A DNA stretch of 49,777 nt, taken from the NCBI GenBank assembly GCA_030837345.1, contig JAUPKQ010000095.1:1-49777 (forward strand), given 5' to 3'. The notes beneath the pieces are model-generated. The model was given only the letters and a program-made list of their open reading frames with translations. It made no database searches and was not told the origin of the DNA. Below are positions 41,454 to 48,818 of this stretch, one piece after another; the first letter of the stretch is position 1, and every line of letters begins with the position of its first letter. Both the position numbers and the translations under genes were made by a program. The stretch is from Actinomycetota bacterium. GTDB lineage: Bacteria; Actinomycetota; Actinomycetes; Actinomycetales; Kineosporiaceae.

Positions 41454-42188
41454 GTGCCTCGCCTCGACCCCGTAGACCTGTTCGTCCCCGTAGACCTGTT
41501 CGTCCCCGGGTGCGCCGTCCTGCTCGACTTCGACGGCCCCGTCTGCGCCGTCTTCTCGGGATATCCCGCTCCCGGGATCGCCGACGTCCTGCGCCGGATC
41601 ATCACCCGCCACGGGCACCCGCTCCCCGACGACGTCCAGGCGACCCCTGATCCCTTCCACGTGATCCGGCGTGCCGCGGACATCGCCCCCGGGCTCGGCC
41701 CCGAACTGGAGGCCGCGCTCACCGACGCCGAGCTGCGCGCCGTCACCTGCGCCACCCCGACACCGGGGTCCACGGCCCTCCTCGCCGCCTGCGTCGCCAG
41801 CGGACGGCCCGTCGCCGTCGTCAGCAACAACTCCGCCGAGGCCATCACCGCGTACCTCGACGAGCACGGGTTGACAGATGCGGTGCGTCACGTCCAGGGA
41901 CGGGCGAAGACCGATGCGACGCTGATGAAACCGCATCCCTACCCCGTACTCCAGGCACTGGCCGCGCTCAGCGCGGACCCCACGACGCACGCCGGGAGCG
42001 CCGTCCTCATCGGTGACTCACGGGCAGATGTCGACGCGGCCCGCGCCGCCGGGATCCGCGCCCTCGCCTACGCGAACAAACCCCCGAAGAGCAGGCTGCT
42101 CGCCGACGCCGACGCCGTGATCACTAGCCTGGAGCCCCTGGCCCACGCCCTCGCCCTCCAGCGCCCCCACGAGGAGATCCCATGCTGA
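41454..42188 (+). CDS. HAD-superfamily phosphatase
   Basis: 244 residues. Motif I LLDFDGPV (Asp25 nucleophile, Asp27), motif II VVSNNS, motif III Lys in KTDATLMKPHP and motif IV LIGDSRADVDAARAAG. It resembles phosphoglycolate phosphatase-type HADs that act on small phosphorylated compounds. The GTG start at 41454 has no Shine-Dalgarno. An 18-nt tandem repeat encodes PVDLFV twice before motif I. It overlaps the aldolase gene by 7 bp, suggesting linked roles in sugar-phosphate use. Confidence 0.85.
   Translation: MPRLDPVDLFVPVDLFVPGCAVLLDFDGPVCAVFSGYPAPGIADVLRRIITRHGHPLPDDVQATPDPFHVIRRAADIAPGLGPELEAALTDAELRAVTCATPTPGSTALLAACVASGRPVAVVSNNSAEAITAYLDEHGLTDAVRHVQGRAKTDATLMKPHPYPVLQALAALSADPTTHAGSAVLIGDSRADVDAARAAGIRALAYANKPPKSRLLADADAVITSLEPLAHALALQRPHEEIPC
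41468..41507 (+). repeat. 18-nt tandem repeat in the HAD gene
   Basis: CCCCGTAGACCTGTTCGT occurs twice in direct succession followed by CCCC. It duplicates six residues (PVDLFV) before the first catalytic motif and keeps the frame. Confidence 0.9.
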
Positions 42189-43042
42189 CGACCGGTCGCC
42201 ACCTGCTCGAGGTGGCGCACGAGCACGGATTCGCCGTCCCGGCGTTCAACATCAGTGATTGGGCGATGTGCCGTGGCATCGTCGAGATCAGCGAGGAGCT
42301 CCAGGCGCCGCTGATCATCGCGATCCACCCGGACGAGCTCAGCCATGTCGGAGCCGACCTGGTGCCTGCGATCATCGCCCGTGCCCACCGGGCGAGCGTT
42401 CCGGTCAGCATCCACCTCGACCACGGGACGACGTACGAGCACGTCCTGCTCGCCGTCCAGGCCGGTTTCACCTCCGTCATGATCGACGGATCGACGCTCC
42501 CGCTACGGAAGAACATCGCCCTGACGTCCAGGGTCGTCGAGACGGCCCATGCCGTCGGCGTATCCGTCGAGGCCGAACTCGGCACGATCGGGCAGACGGA
42601 CGGCGAGGCCGAGGCCGGCGCGAACACCATCGTCCACACCGACCCGGACGACGCCGTACGGTTCGTCGCAGAGACCGGCATCGACAGCCTCGCCGTAGCC
42701 ATCGGCACCTCTCACGGGATCTACCCGTCGTGGATGAAGCCCGAGCTGAAACTCGACCTGCTGCGACAGCTCGCGTCCGTTGTCTCCACCCCGCTGGTCC
42801 TGCACGGAGGCTCGGCCAACCCGGACGCCGAGATCGCCGAGGCCGTCACCCGGGGAATCAACAAGATCAATATTTCGAGTGACATCAAGGCCGCCTACTA
42901 CACGCGGATGAGGGCCGTCCTCGCGGACGCCGGGCTGCGCGAGCCGAACGTCATCCAGCCTCCGTGCATCACGGCGATGAAAGAGACCGCCGCCCACAAG
43001 ATCAAGCTGTTCCGGGCGAAGGGCGCGGCCGGGCTCTACTGA
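42182..43042 (+). CDS. Class II ketose-bisphosphate aldolase (GatY/KbaY-like)
   Basis: 286 residues, usual for the family. Catalytic Asp80 and zinc ligand His81 in IHLDHGTTYE, zinc ligands His178 in GTSHGIY and His208 in LHGGSAN, Glu132 in EAELGT, and phosphate-binding GGS and NKINISSDI. It cleaves a ketose bisphosphate (fructose- or tagatose-bisphosphate or a related sugar) to DHAP and an aldehyde. Strong ribosome site GAGGAG before ATG 42182. Its exact sugar cannot be told; the coupled HAD phosphatase suggests a specialised catabolic step rather than central glycolysis. Confidence 0.92.
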   Translation: MLTTGRHLLEVAHEHGFAVPAFNISDWAMCRGIVEISEELQAPLIIAIHPDELSHVGADLVPAIIARAHRASVPVSIHLDHGTTYEHVLLAVQAGFTSVMIDGSTLPLRKNIALTSRVVETAHAVGVSVEAELGTIGQTDGEAEAGANTIVHTDPDDAVRFVAETGIDSLAVAIGTSHGIYPSWMKPELKLDLLRQLASVVSTPLVLHGGSANPDAEIAEAVTRGINKINISSDIKAAYYTRMRAVLADAGLREPNVIQPPCITAMKETAAHKIKLFRAKGAAGLY

Positions 43043-43062
43043 TACGTCAGGCCGTTGCGATG

Positions 43063-43080
43063 GAGCGCTGAAGAGCGCTC
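43063..43080 (+). terminator. Terminator hairpin after the aldolase gene
   Basis: Arms GAGCGCT/AGCGCTC (7 bp) around the tetraloop GAAG, 20 nt after the aldolase stop. Confidence 0.65.
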
Positions 43081-43103
43081 ATGTCGCAGCCCGTCTTGCG
43101 TTG

Positions 43104-43139
43104 GGACGGTCCCGGTCTCACAGGTGGCCGGGACCGTCC
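43104..43139. terminator. Strong hairpin, second terminator or leader element
   Basis: 12-bp perfect arms (43104-43115 and 43128-43139) with a 12-nt loop. Two smaller stems follow: CCCG-CAAG-CGGG at 43153-43164 and CCTGC-CGGA-GCAGG at 43191-43204. Together they make 43063-43204 unusually structured. The following 43205-43272 holds no feature except the ribosome site of the truncated ORF. Confidence 0.55.
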
Positions 43140-43272
43140 TGCCGGGTTGTCCCCCGCAAGCGGGAGGTGCCCTCAGCTTCGCAACCACTGCCTGCCGGAG
43201 CAGGTCTTATGGTCGCCTCCACGTCCGTTGTTGTCCGTCCCGATCAGCGCGAGACCGCAGGAAGGAAAAGCA

Positions 43273-43347
43273 GTGCGCGGCAGATTCGAGAGCCTCGACC
43301 GGAGGAAATTGTCCGCGGGTAGCTCACCATTGGGCTCACTTGGATAA
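43273..43347 (+). pseudogene. Truncated start of a Tat-exported protein gene
   Basis: GCAGGAAGG and then 7 nt lead to GTG CGC GGC, an excellent start. The 24-codon peptide runs ...FESLDRRKLSAGSSPLGSLG and stops. DRRKLSAGS resembles the twin-arginine signal RRxFLxG with the small residues that follow it, so this looks like the surviving 5' end of a Tat-secreted protein gene. It ends where the low-GC island starts; its last bases overlap the 3' end of the opposite-strand receptor-kinase gene. Remainder of the gene not found in the window. Confidence 0.45.
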
Positions 43348-45804
43348 CAGAATGTCACTTATGTACATCTGGCCATCGCCGCTTTCTGAGTTGAAAACGA
43401 GCTTCAGCTCGGTGACCTGACTTGGGAATTCGACCTGACTTGGGAATTCGGCCTGACCAGGACAAGGAATGAGTTCCTTGAACATGATTCTCTTCTTCGT
43501 CCATGCGTCATGAATCAGGGAATCTGTGGGAACACCCACATAAGTGCATTTGTCATAGCCGTACACAAGAAAAACTTGGAAGTATTTGATATTTCCGCGC
43601 GGTATCTTCAGTGACAATGTAAGTGCCGTTGAATCCTTCGGGATGGTTAATTGGTTATACTGCACGCTATAGGTTGCGGACCGCCCATCACTCTCGTTCG
43701 ACTTCCTCAAATCAAGCTTCATGCAGCGAGGTTTTCCCGACCCGAAACAGGCTGAACCATTCTCGATAGAAGGTTTGAAGTTAATACCATTTCCTGATGG
43801 TACCGGTGGATACTTCAATTGTGTTGCGAGAATTCCCCCTAGTACGCAGGTTATCGGCTTATCTGGTTGGCAGTCGACTTGAGTGGGTGCCGCCGAGGTC
43901 CTGGATGACGACAGCCACGTCCTATTGCTTCGCGGTCCGGAGGAAGTCTTCTTGGTCGAGTGAGGCCCACTGGTGATCTCTCCGGTCGGCGACTGTCGAG
44001 TTTTCGAAGATTCCGGCGGAGGCAGATTGGGTGGATTCGTAGGTGGTGTCTCAGAGGGCACAGTCCGGGGCGACGGTGATGCTGTGGGCGGAGAGTCGGG
44101 AATCAACTGCTTCCCTGGCGCCACGAACGTGACCAGCATGCATACCCCAGCGGCCGTCAAGATGACTCCCTTGATCACTGTCCATCGACGGTTCCCGCGT
44201 CGTGTGTTCGGACCAGTGTCACTCGAATCATCGTTGCTGCTGATGCCAGTCGTTTTCCGCTCCTCAGGTCGAGGGGCTTCATCGACCTCATGCCGGCGCT
44301 CTTCTCCAATCGTGGACGGGCGAGTGGTTTCGGAGCCATGCCGCGGTGGGGAGGACGATGTTGGCTGTCCTGCTGTGCGAAGGACGCTGGAGCCGAGGTA
44401 CGCCGCGAGCATGACCAGCCACTGTCGGGTCGCGGCGTCGAAGGAGCTGAACGAGGAACACCGGAGAGCTTCGACCAGCAGACAAATCCGCAGTTGTATC
44501 AACCAATCATCCAAGAACCCCTTGTCCTTAACCGCCTGCGGTTGACAGTACAGTACGGCTTCAATGGCGTTCACGGTGTCTAGTGGTAACTTGTTGCGGT
44601 CCTGAGCCGATTTCTCGACGAGATAGCGAAGAAGCGCATCGCGCTGCACGCAGGACAGCGTCTTCAACTGCCGCGCAACGATCGACATGGTGAGGGCAGC
44701 GACATCACGGGTGAGCGGAGCCTTGTGATCGAAGGTGCACAGATCAATGAGCCAGAACTGCTCCGTGTCGTGCGTCTCACTGTTTCCGCACACCATGATG
44801 TTGTACTCGTGAAGATCTCCATGACTATTGCCGAGAAGTGCTTGGAACCCATACTGTTCCACAGGCGATGACTCTCGTGTCGACAGGAGATCATACAAGA
44901 CTTGAGTTTCACCGCATTCCTTGACAAGCGTCGAACCGTTTCCGTCCTCCTGCGTTCTGGATGCAGCAATGACGTCATCCAACAGCTTGTCGAGGGGAAG
45001 GTTCACTCGTTTGAATTCTCCACGGAGAAAGTCCGCCACATTCGTTCCTTCAGCCGTGAAGACGTTGGGGGTCCATTGCTCCAATATTGCTCTCACGACA
45101 CCCCGCGTGACAGCGATATGTTCCTCTTCCGGCAATTCGGCCATCGGAAGACACTGCCGCAAGCCTCCTCCAGTAATTCCCTGCAGAAGAATCAGATCGC
45201 GGCTTCTCAGCCTTATTGCTTGTCTCAACTCCACAAGATGGTGCTTCGCGAACGCCTCGCTGGAGTATTTCCTCGCCGAACGGTGACGTGCTGCCTCATC
45301 GTCGCAGCCACCACTTCGGCACATCTTGGCAATGACTTTCTCTGGCGCTTCCCTGGCCGGCGGGCGATCACCAATCACCACTACAGCAAGCTTTGCACCA
45401 GAGCATCCTTTCGGATCCCACAATGGTTCGTCGGTCCTCATTGATCTATCATGATCATGGGCCCATTGCTGTAGATCCTCCGCAGCCTCGGGCCCGAACA
45501 TTTCCGTGAGGGCATGCATGGATCTGTTATCGATACCCGCTGGGCCTAGTTCATTTCTGGCGGACACAGCGGCAATTGTGCCAGAGGCTCTGGACCTGAG
45601 CCGCAAGACACGACTCCAAGCGATTTCCGTAGCTTTTGCCCCGCTATCATTTGATTCTGATGTTTTCCGCTTTGCGTCGATAGTTATGAATAGTCGGACA
45701 GGTTGGTTGGGAGCGATCTCCAGCAGGGCAGCCGTAGGTCGAGACGCTCCGGGTCTCCCTGAACGCGTAGGTCTCCCGTAGTGAGCCACAACGACCTTCC
45801 CCAT
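43336..45804 (-). CDS. Receptor-like transmembrane protein with cytoplasmic APH-type kinase
   Basis: 822 residues. Residues about 135-470 form an APH/choline-kinase-like domain: ATP-site strand GAKLAVVVIGD and EKVIAKM, Brenner motif SHGDLHEYNIMV (Asp330, Asn335) and metal-binding FWLIDLCTFDH (Asp354), so the kinase looks catalytically complete. A charged linker (480-538) leads to one transmembrane helix (541-562), a Pro/Ser/Thr stalk (566-640) and a beta-rich Cys-containing domain (about 645-822; KYFQVFLVYGYDKC, DGQMYISDILLSK) that should lie outside the cell. Codon use and GC are clearly lower than in neighbours. The frame continues to a TTG at 45918, but the added 38 residues look non-coding. 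Divergent from the S-4TM gene. Function inferred only. Confidence 0.7.
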   Translation of the reverse strand: MGKVVVAHYGRPTRSGRPGASRPTAALLEIAPNQPVRLFITIDAKRKTSESNDSGAKATEIAWSRVLRLRSRASGTIAAVSARNELGPAGIDNRSMHALTEMFGPEAAEDLQQWAHDHDRSMRTDEPLWDPKGCSGAKLAVVVIGDRPPAREAPEKVIAKMCRSGGCDDEAARHRSARKYSSEAFAKHHLVELRQAIRLRSRDLILLQGITGGGLRQCLPMAELPEEEHIAVTRGVVRAILEQWTPNVFTAEGTNVADFLRGEFKRVNLPLDKLLDDVIAASRTQEDGNGSTLVKECGETQVLYDLLSTRESSPVEQYGFQALLGNSHGDLHEYNIMVCGNSETHDTEQFWLIDLCTFDHKAPLTRDVAALTMSIVARQLKTLSCVQRDALLRYLVEKSAQDRNKLPLDTVNAIEAVLYCQPQAVKDKGFLDDWLIQLRICLLVEALRCSSFSSFDAATRQWLVMLAAYLGSSVLRTAGQPTSSSPPRHGSETTRPSTIGEERRHEVDEAPRPEERKTTGISSNDDSSDTGPNTRRGNRRWTVIKGVILTAAGVCMLVTFVAPGKQLIPDSPPTASPSPRTVPSETPPTNPPNLPPPESSKTRQSPTGEITSGPHSTKKTSSGPRSNRTWLSSSRTSAAPTQVDCQPDKPITCVLGGILATQLKYPPVPSGNGINFKPSIENGSACFGSGKPRCMKLDLRKSNESDGRSATYSVQYNQLTIPKDSTALTLSLKIPRGNIKYFQVFLVYGYDKCTYVGVPTDSLIHDAWTKKRIMFKELIPCPGQAEFPSQVEFPSQVTELKLVFNSESGDGQMYISDILLSK

Positions 45805-46183
45805 CGTCACGCGACGTGGGCCCCCTGTGGATTGTGCCCTTCGAGTGCCCGGCGCCGTCGTTCGGGGACCTGGTCGCCAGCCTGCTGACGAAGCTGACAC
45901 CGCCGCTTCGGCGGGCAAGGCTCCCGTCCCATGTCGTCAGCACAGTGCAGGACTGTGCTCCGAAGACCCTTGGGCTTGGTCCCGGATGTAGCAGGGCGCC
46001 GTCCAGTTGTCCTCACACGAGTGACCTGCCATCACGGACCGCCGAGATCGTCCGAGATGCAGGCCGGGGAGCGGGTTTCACTGACAGGGATCCATCTATC
46101 CAGTTACTTACGGTTTAATGTGCCTCACTCCTCGTGTCACACTGTCCCCATTGGTACGGCTTGTGTGGACGTTCGGAGGTGCG
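45805..46183. promoter_or_regulatory. Divergent control region of the receptor-kinase and S-4TM genes
   Basis: 379 bp without a supportable gene. It holds CCGCCG-ctt-CGGCGG (45900-45914), and AGCACAGT-gcagg-ACTGTGCT (45939-45959), a perfect 8-bp inverted repeat that could be an operator. The short plus-strand frame 45816-46118 has no homology that I can see. Confidence 0.45.
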
Positions 46184-47092
46184 ATGACATCCCACCAGCG
46201 GATCAGTCAGTTGCAGAACAACACTCGTTCCATCACCCTCCACAGGGCGATCCGGGTTGCCCACCGCTACACCCAGAGGACTCAGTCGATCAGTCTGGTT
46301 GTGTCTCTAGCGATCGCGTGCCTGGGAGCGCTGGCCAAGGTGGCACACCCACCGCTACTGGCGGTCGCCACCACCATCGGCGCGGCATGGGCGGGCGCCT
46401 ACATGGTCGCGCTATCCCCGCAAGTCGGCCGTTATCTGCGGACCAGCGCAGTCCTTCAGGAGATGCTGGATACCACCCTGTTCGGGACGACCTGGAACTC
46501 TGTTCTCGTCGGAGAACAGTTGCCTGAGGATGAGGTGAGTCGACTCAGCCGGCGTTTTCGTGGGGACGAAGCGTCGCTGCGTGACTACTACCTTGTGGCA
46601 GCGGTCGACGCCCCCTACGATGTGCTCTTCTGCTTGGAGCAGAATCTGGCCTGGGGGTCCCGCATCCGTCGTCGGTTCGCCGACGTACTGCTGGGCTTCG
46701 TTGCAGTTTGGTGTGTGATGGGCGTCATCGTTGGCATAGTACTCGGAAGCACCGTCGGCAATCTGGTGAACGCATGGTTCGTGCCTTCCTTGGGCCTTCT
46801 ACTGTCCTGCTCGGACATTGCACGCGTCCAGATCCTCACCACTCGCGAGCGTATGCGGGTGGTCAGGCTGGTGCGAGCGGTAATGGAGGATCCATCGTCG
46901 CCGATCCTCGACAACGACGAGGCATTTGCCGTGTTCTCCCGGCAGGTTCAGGACGTGCTGTTCTTGGCTCGCAGCCAACAATCACGCACACCGCAGTGGT
47001 TCTTTCGCCGCTTTCACGACGTCGACATGGCAGACTTCCGTTTCAAGATGCAGGAATTGGAGCGGAGGGCCAGCCAAGGGCTCCATCACTGA
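46184..47092 (+). CDS. S-4TM family putative pore-forming effector
   Basis: 302 residues, four transmembrane helices (about 36-52, 57-77, 168-190, 194-214) in two hairpins. Between them a cytoplasmic domain holds the family block LQEMLDTTLFGTTWNSVLVG, then LSRRFRGDEASLRDYYLVAAVDAPYDVLFCLEQNLAWGSR; helical C-terminus with QVQDVLFLARSQQSRTPQWFFRRF. S-4TM (SMODS-associated 4TM) proteins are predicted membrane-disrupting effectors of nucleotide-signal defence systems, usually next to a CD-NTase. No cyclase is present here. ATG 46184 has GGAGGT 3 nt upstream, spaced acceptably; the frame back to 46118 is untranslated leader. Confidence 0.85.
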   Translation: MTSHQRISQLQNNTRSITLHRAIRVAHRYTQRTQSISLVVSLAIACLGALAKVAHPPLLAVATTIGAAWAGAYMVALSPQVGRYLRTSAVLQEMLDTTLFGTTWNSVLVGEQLPEDEVSRLSRRFRGDEASLRDYYLVAAVDAPYDVLFCLEQNLAWGSRIRRRFADVLLGFVAVWCVMGVIVGIVLGSTVGNLVNAWFVPSLGLLLSCSDIARVQILTTRERMRVVRLVRAVMEDPSSPILDNDEAFAVFSRQVQDVLFLARSQQSRTPQWFFRRFHDVDMADFRFKMQELERRASQGLHH

Positions 47093-47434
47093 CACGGCGC
47101 GGCCGTCGACTTGACAAATTCCCGGAAGGGACGCTGTGAGGGGCCGATCCTTCGCGACCGTCTGCTGCCCAACCGCAGCCCGCCCACCGATGATCTGCCC
47201 AAGGCCGTACCGTCCCGCCGCGTTGAGTGGTGTTGTTTCACCGAGCTCGGCTGATTGGTGTCAACTCATCGACGCTGGTCGCACCATCTGGCTCTGCGCG
47301 TGCACGCTGAACGAGCAGCGACGGCTCTGACCTGGTCTTTGACACTTGTCGTGACACTGGTCAGCCTAAGTGACTCCCGGCCGAAGCTCCATCGGATCGA
47401 GGGCACGGCGCGACAGAAGCGAGACAGGAGTCAC
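47093..47434. promoter_or_regulatory. Intergenic region with 11-bp direct repeats before the CBM2-esterase
   Basis: 342 bp without a convincing gene. TGACACTTGTC (47340-47350) and TGACACTGGTC (47352-47362) are direct repeats, 12 bp apart and so near one helical turn; they could be a regulator site. TTGACA at 47339 overlaps the first repeat and resembles a -35 box, but no -10 is well spaced. Confidence 0.4.
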
Positions 47435-48754
47435 ATGACGACGGTGAATCAGAACCTGGGGATGAACCACCACATCATTGGTGGGGCAGCGGGCACGGCG
47501 CGCAGACCCCGATCTGCCCGGTGGCTGGCCGCAGCCGCCGTCGGGGCCTTGCTCGTTGCGGGAGGGGGCGTCACCGGTGCTCAGAGCGCGTCGGCGGCGG
47601 TGGGCTGCGAGGTCGACTACCAGATCACCTCGCAATGGCAGGGAGGGTTCGGTGCCAGCGTCACGGTGAAGAGCCTCGGGGACCCGGTGAACGAATGGCG
47701 CCTGGCCTGGAACTTCATCTCCGGGCAGACCATCACCCAGATGTGGAACGGCTCCTACATCCAGTCCGGTACCCAGGTCACGGTCGCCAACACGTCCTGG
47801 AACGGAACCCTTGCCACCGGTTCGACGGCCAGCTTCGGGTTCAACAGCACCTCCGGTTCGAGCAACCCCGTCCCCTCCTCGTTCACGCTGAACGGCACAG
47901 CGTGCACCGGCCAGGTGAGCGTGACCCCTACACCGACCACGTCCACCACACCGACCATCCCCACCACGCCCGGTGGGCCGGGGCTCATCGACAACAACTT
48001 CACCGTCACACGGGAGGCTGCCTACGGCACCAGCAACAAGTTCACGGTCCTGCGCCCGTCGCAAGTAAGCGGCACGATGCCGGTCCTCGTGTTCGGCAAC
48101 GGCGGCTGCCAGCACTCCACCAGCAGCGCCGAAGCCACGTTCCTGACCCAGGTGGCGTCCCGTGGGATCGTCGTGGTCCAGGAAGGCGCGGTCAGCGGGT
48201 CGTACAGCGGCGTGTCCAACGGTTCGCCGATCCCGACGCTGCTCACCGACGCAATCACGTGGGCTCAGTCGGAGAACGCCCGCAGCGGCGCGACACTCGC
48301 CGGGCACCTGGATCTGTCGAAGGTGACCTCGTCCGGCTTCTCCTGCGGGGGCATCGAGGCACTCATTGCGGGCGCCGACGCACGGGTCAAGTCCGTGGTC
48401 TCGCTGAACAGCGGGCTCTTCTCCGATGGTTCGCTCGGCGGGTACAAACCCAGCGAGCTCGCCAAGCTCCACTCACCGATCATGTTCATGGACGGCGGCT
48501 CCTCCGACATCGCGTACCCCCAGAGCCAGGCCAACTACAAGGTGGTCACGGTGCCGGCGGTGCTGGCCGAGCAGACGAGCGCCGGCCACGGAGGACTGAT
48601 CAACGGTTCCGCGACCACAGAGGCCGCGAAGGCCCTGGTCCAGTTCATGGACTCCACCTTGAACGGCAACACCGCGGCTCGTGCCTACCTGGTCGGGTCC
48701 TCCGGCCTGGCCTCGAAGTCCGGCTGGATCGTCCAGAGCAAGAACGGCTTCTGA
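47435..48754 (+). CDS. Secreted CBM2 plus alpha/beta-hydrolase (esterase-type) protein
   Basis: 439 residues. Signal peptide with a long n-region, cleaved near 54 (QSASAAVG). A family 2 carbohydrate-binding module at 56-157, opening with GCEVDYQITSQWQGGF, Trp104 and Trp122 in the binding face and Cys58/Cys157 as a disulfide. A Thr/Pro linker (160-183) leads to an alpha/beta-hydrolase with oxyanion region FGNGGCQ, nucleophile Ser303 in GFSCGG, Asp358 and His385 in GHGG. It should bind cellulose or chitin and cut an ester, for example as an acetyl-xylan or poly-ester esterase; the ester is unknown. ATG 47435 after AGGAG. Confidence 0.88.
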   Translation: MTTVNQNLGMNHHIIGGAAGTARRPRSARWLAAAAVGALLVAGGGVTGAQSASAAVGCEVDYQITSQWQGGFGASVTVKSLGDPVNEWRLAWNFISGQTITQMWNGSYIQSGTQVTVANTSWNGTLATGSTASFGFNSTSGSSNPVPSSFTLNGTACTGQVSVTPTPTTSTTPTIPTTPGGPGLIDNNFTVTREAAYGTSNKFTVLRPSQVSGTMPVLVFGNGGCQHSTSSAEATFLTQVASRGIVVVQEGAVSGSYSGVSNGSPIPTLLTDAITWAQSENARSGATLAGHLDLSKVTSSGFSCGGIEALIAGADARVKSVVSLNSGLFSDGSLGGYKPSELAKLHSPIMFMDGGSSDIAYPQSQANYKVVTVPAVLAEQTSAGHGGLINGSATTEAAKALVQFMDSTLNGNTAARAYLVGSSGLASKSGWIVQSKNGF

Positions 48755-48758
48755 GAGG

Positions 48759-48805
48759 CGTGCCGGAGATGCCTTCCAGCACGCGCGGAAGGCATCTCCG
48801 GCACG
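48759..48805. terminator. Bidirectional terminator
   Basis: Perfect 19-bp arms (48759-48777, 48787-48805) with a 9-nt loop, between the convergent esterase and PaaX genes. A partial third copy (GGAAGGCGTCTC) follows. Confidence 0.88.
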
Positions 48806-48818
48806 CACGGAAGGCGTC

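Noticed and set aside
43104-43260. Ribosomal-protein leader or metabolite riboswitch
   Set aside because: I looked for L10-leader, cobalamin, TPP, SAM and c-di-AMP core elements and found none; only simple stems are supportable.
45805-45918. 38-residue N-terminal extension of the receptor kinase (TTG start)
   Set aside because: The composition (Arg/Pro/Gly/Thr) looks non-coding, the start is TTG and no ribosome site is present; ATG 45804 was used instead.
47136-47330. 64-codon frame between S-4TM and the esterase
   Set aside because: No homology, no ribosome site and atypical composition; treated as intergenic.
47339-47372. Consensus sigma-70 promoter (TTGACA) for the CBM2-esterase
   Set aside because: No -10 hexamer occurs at 16-18 nt spacing; kept only as part of the direct-repeat note.
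43300-47434. Integrase or insertion sequence with flanking att repeats
   Set aside because: No transposase or integrase frame and no matching direct repeats were found at the proposed island ends.
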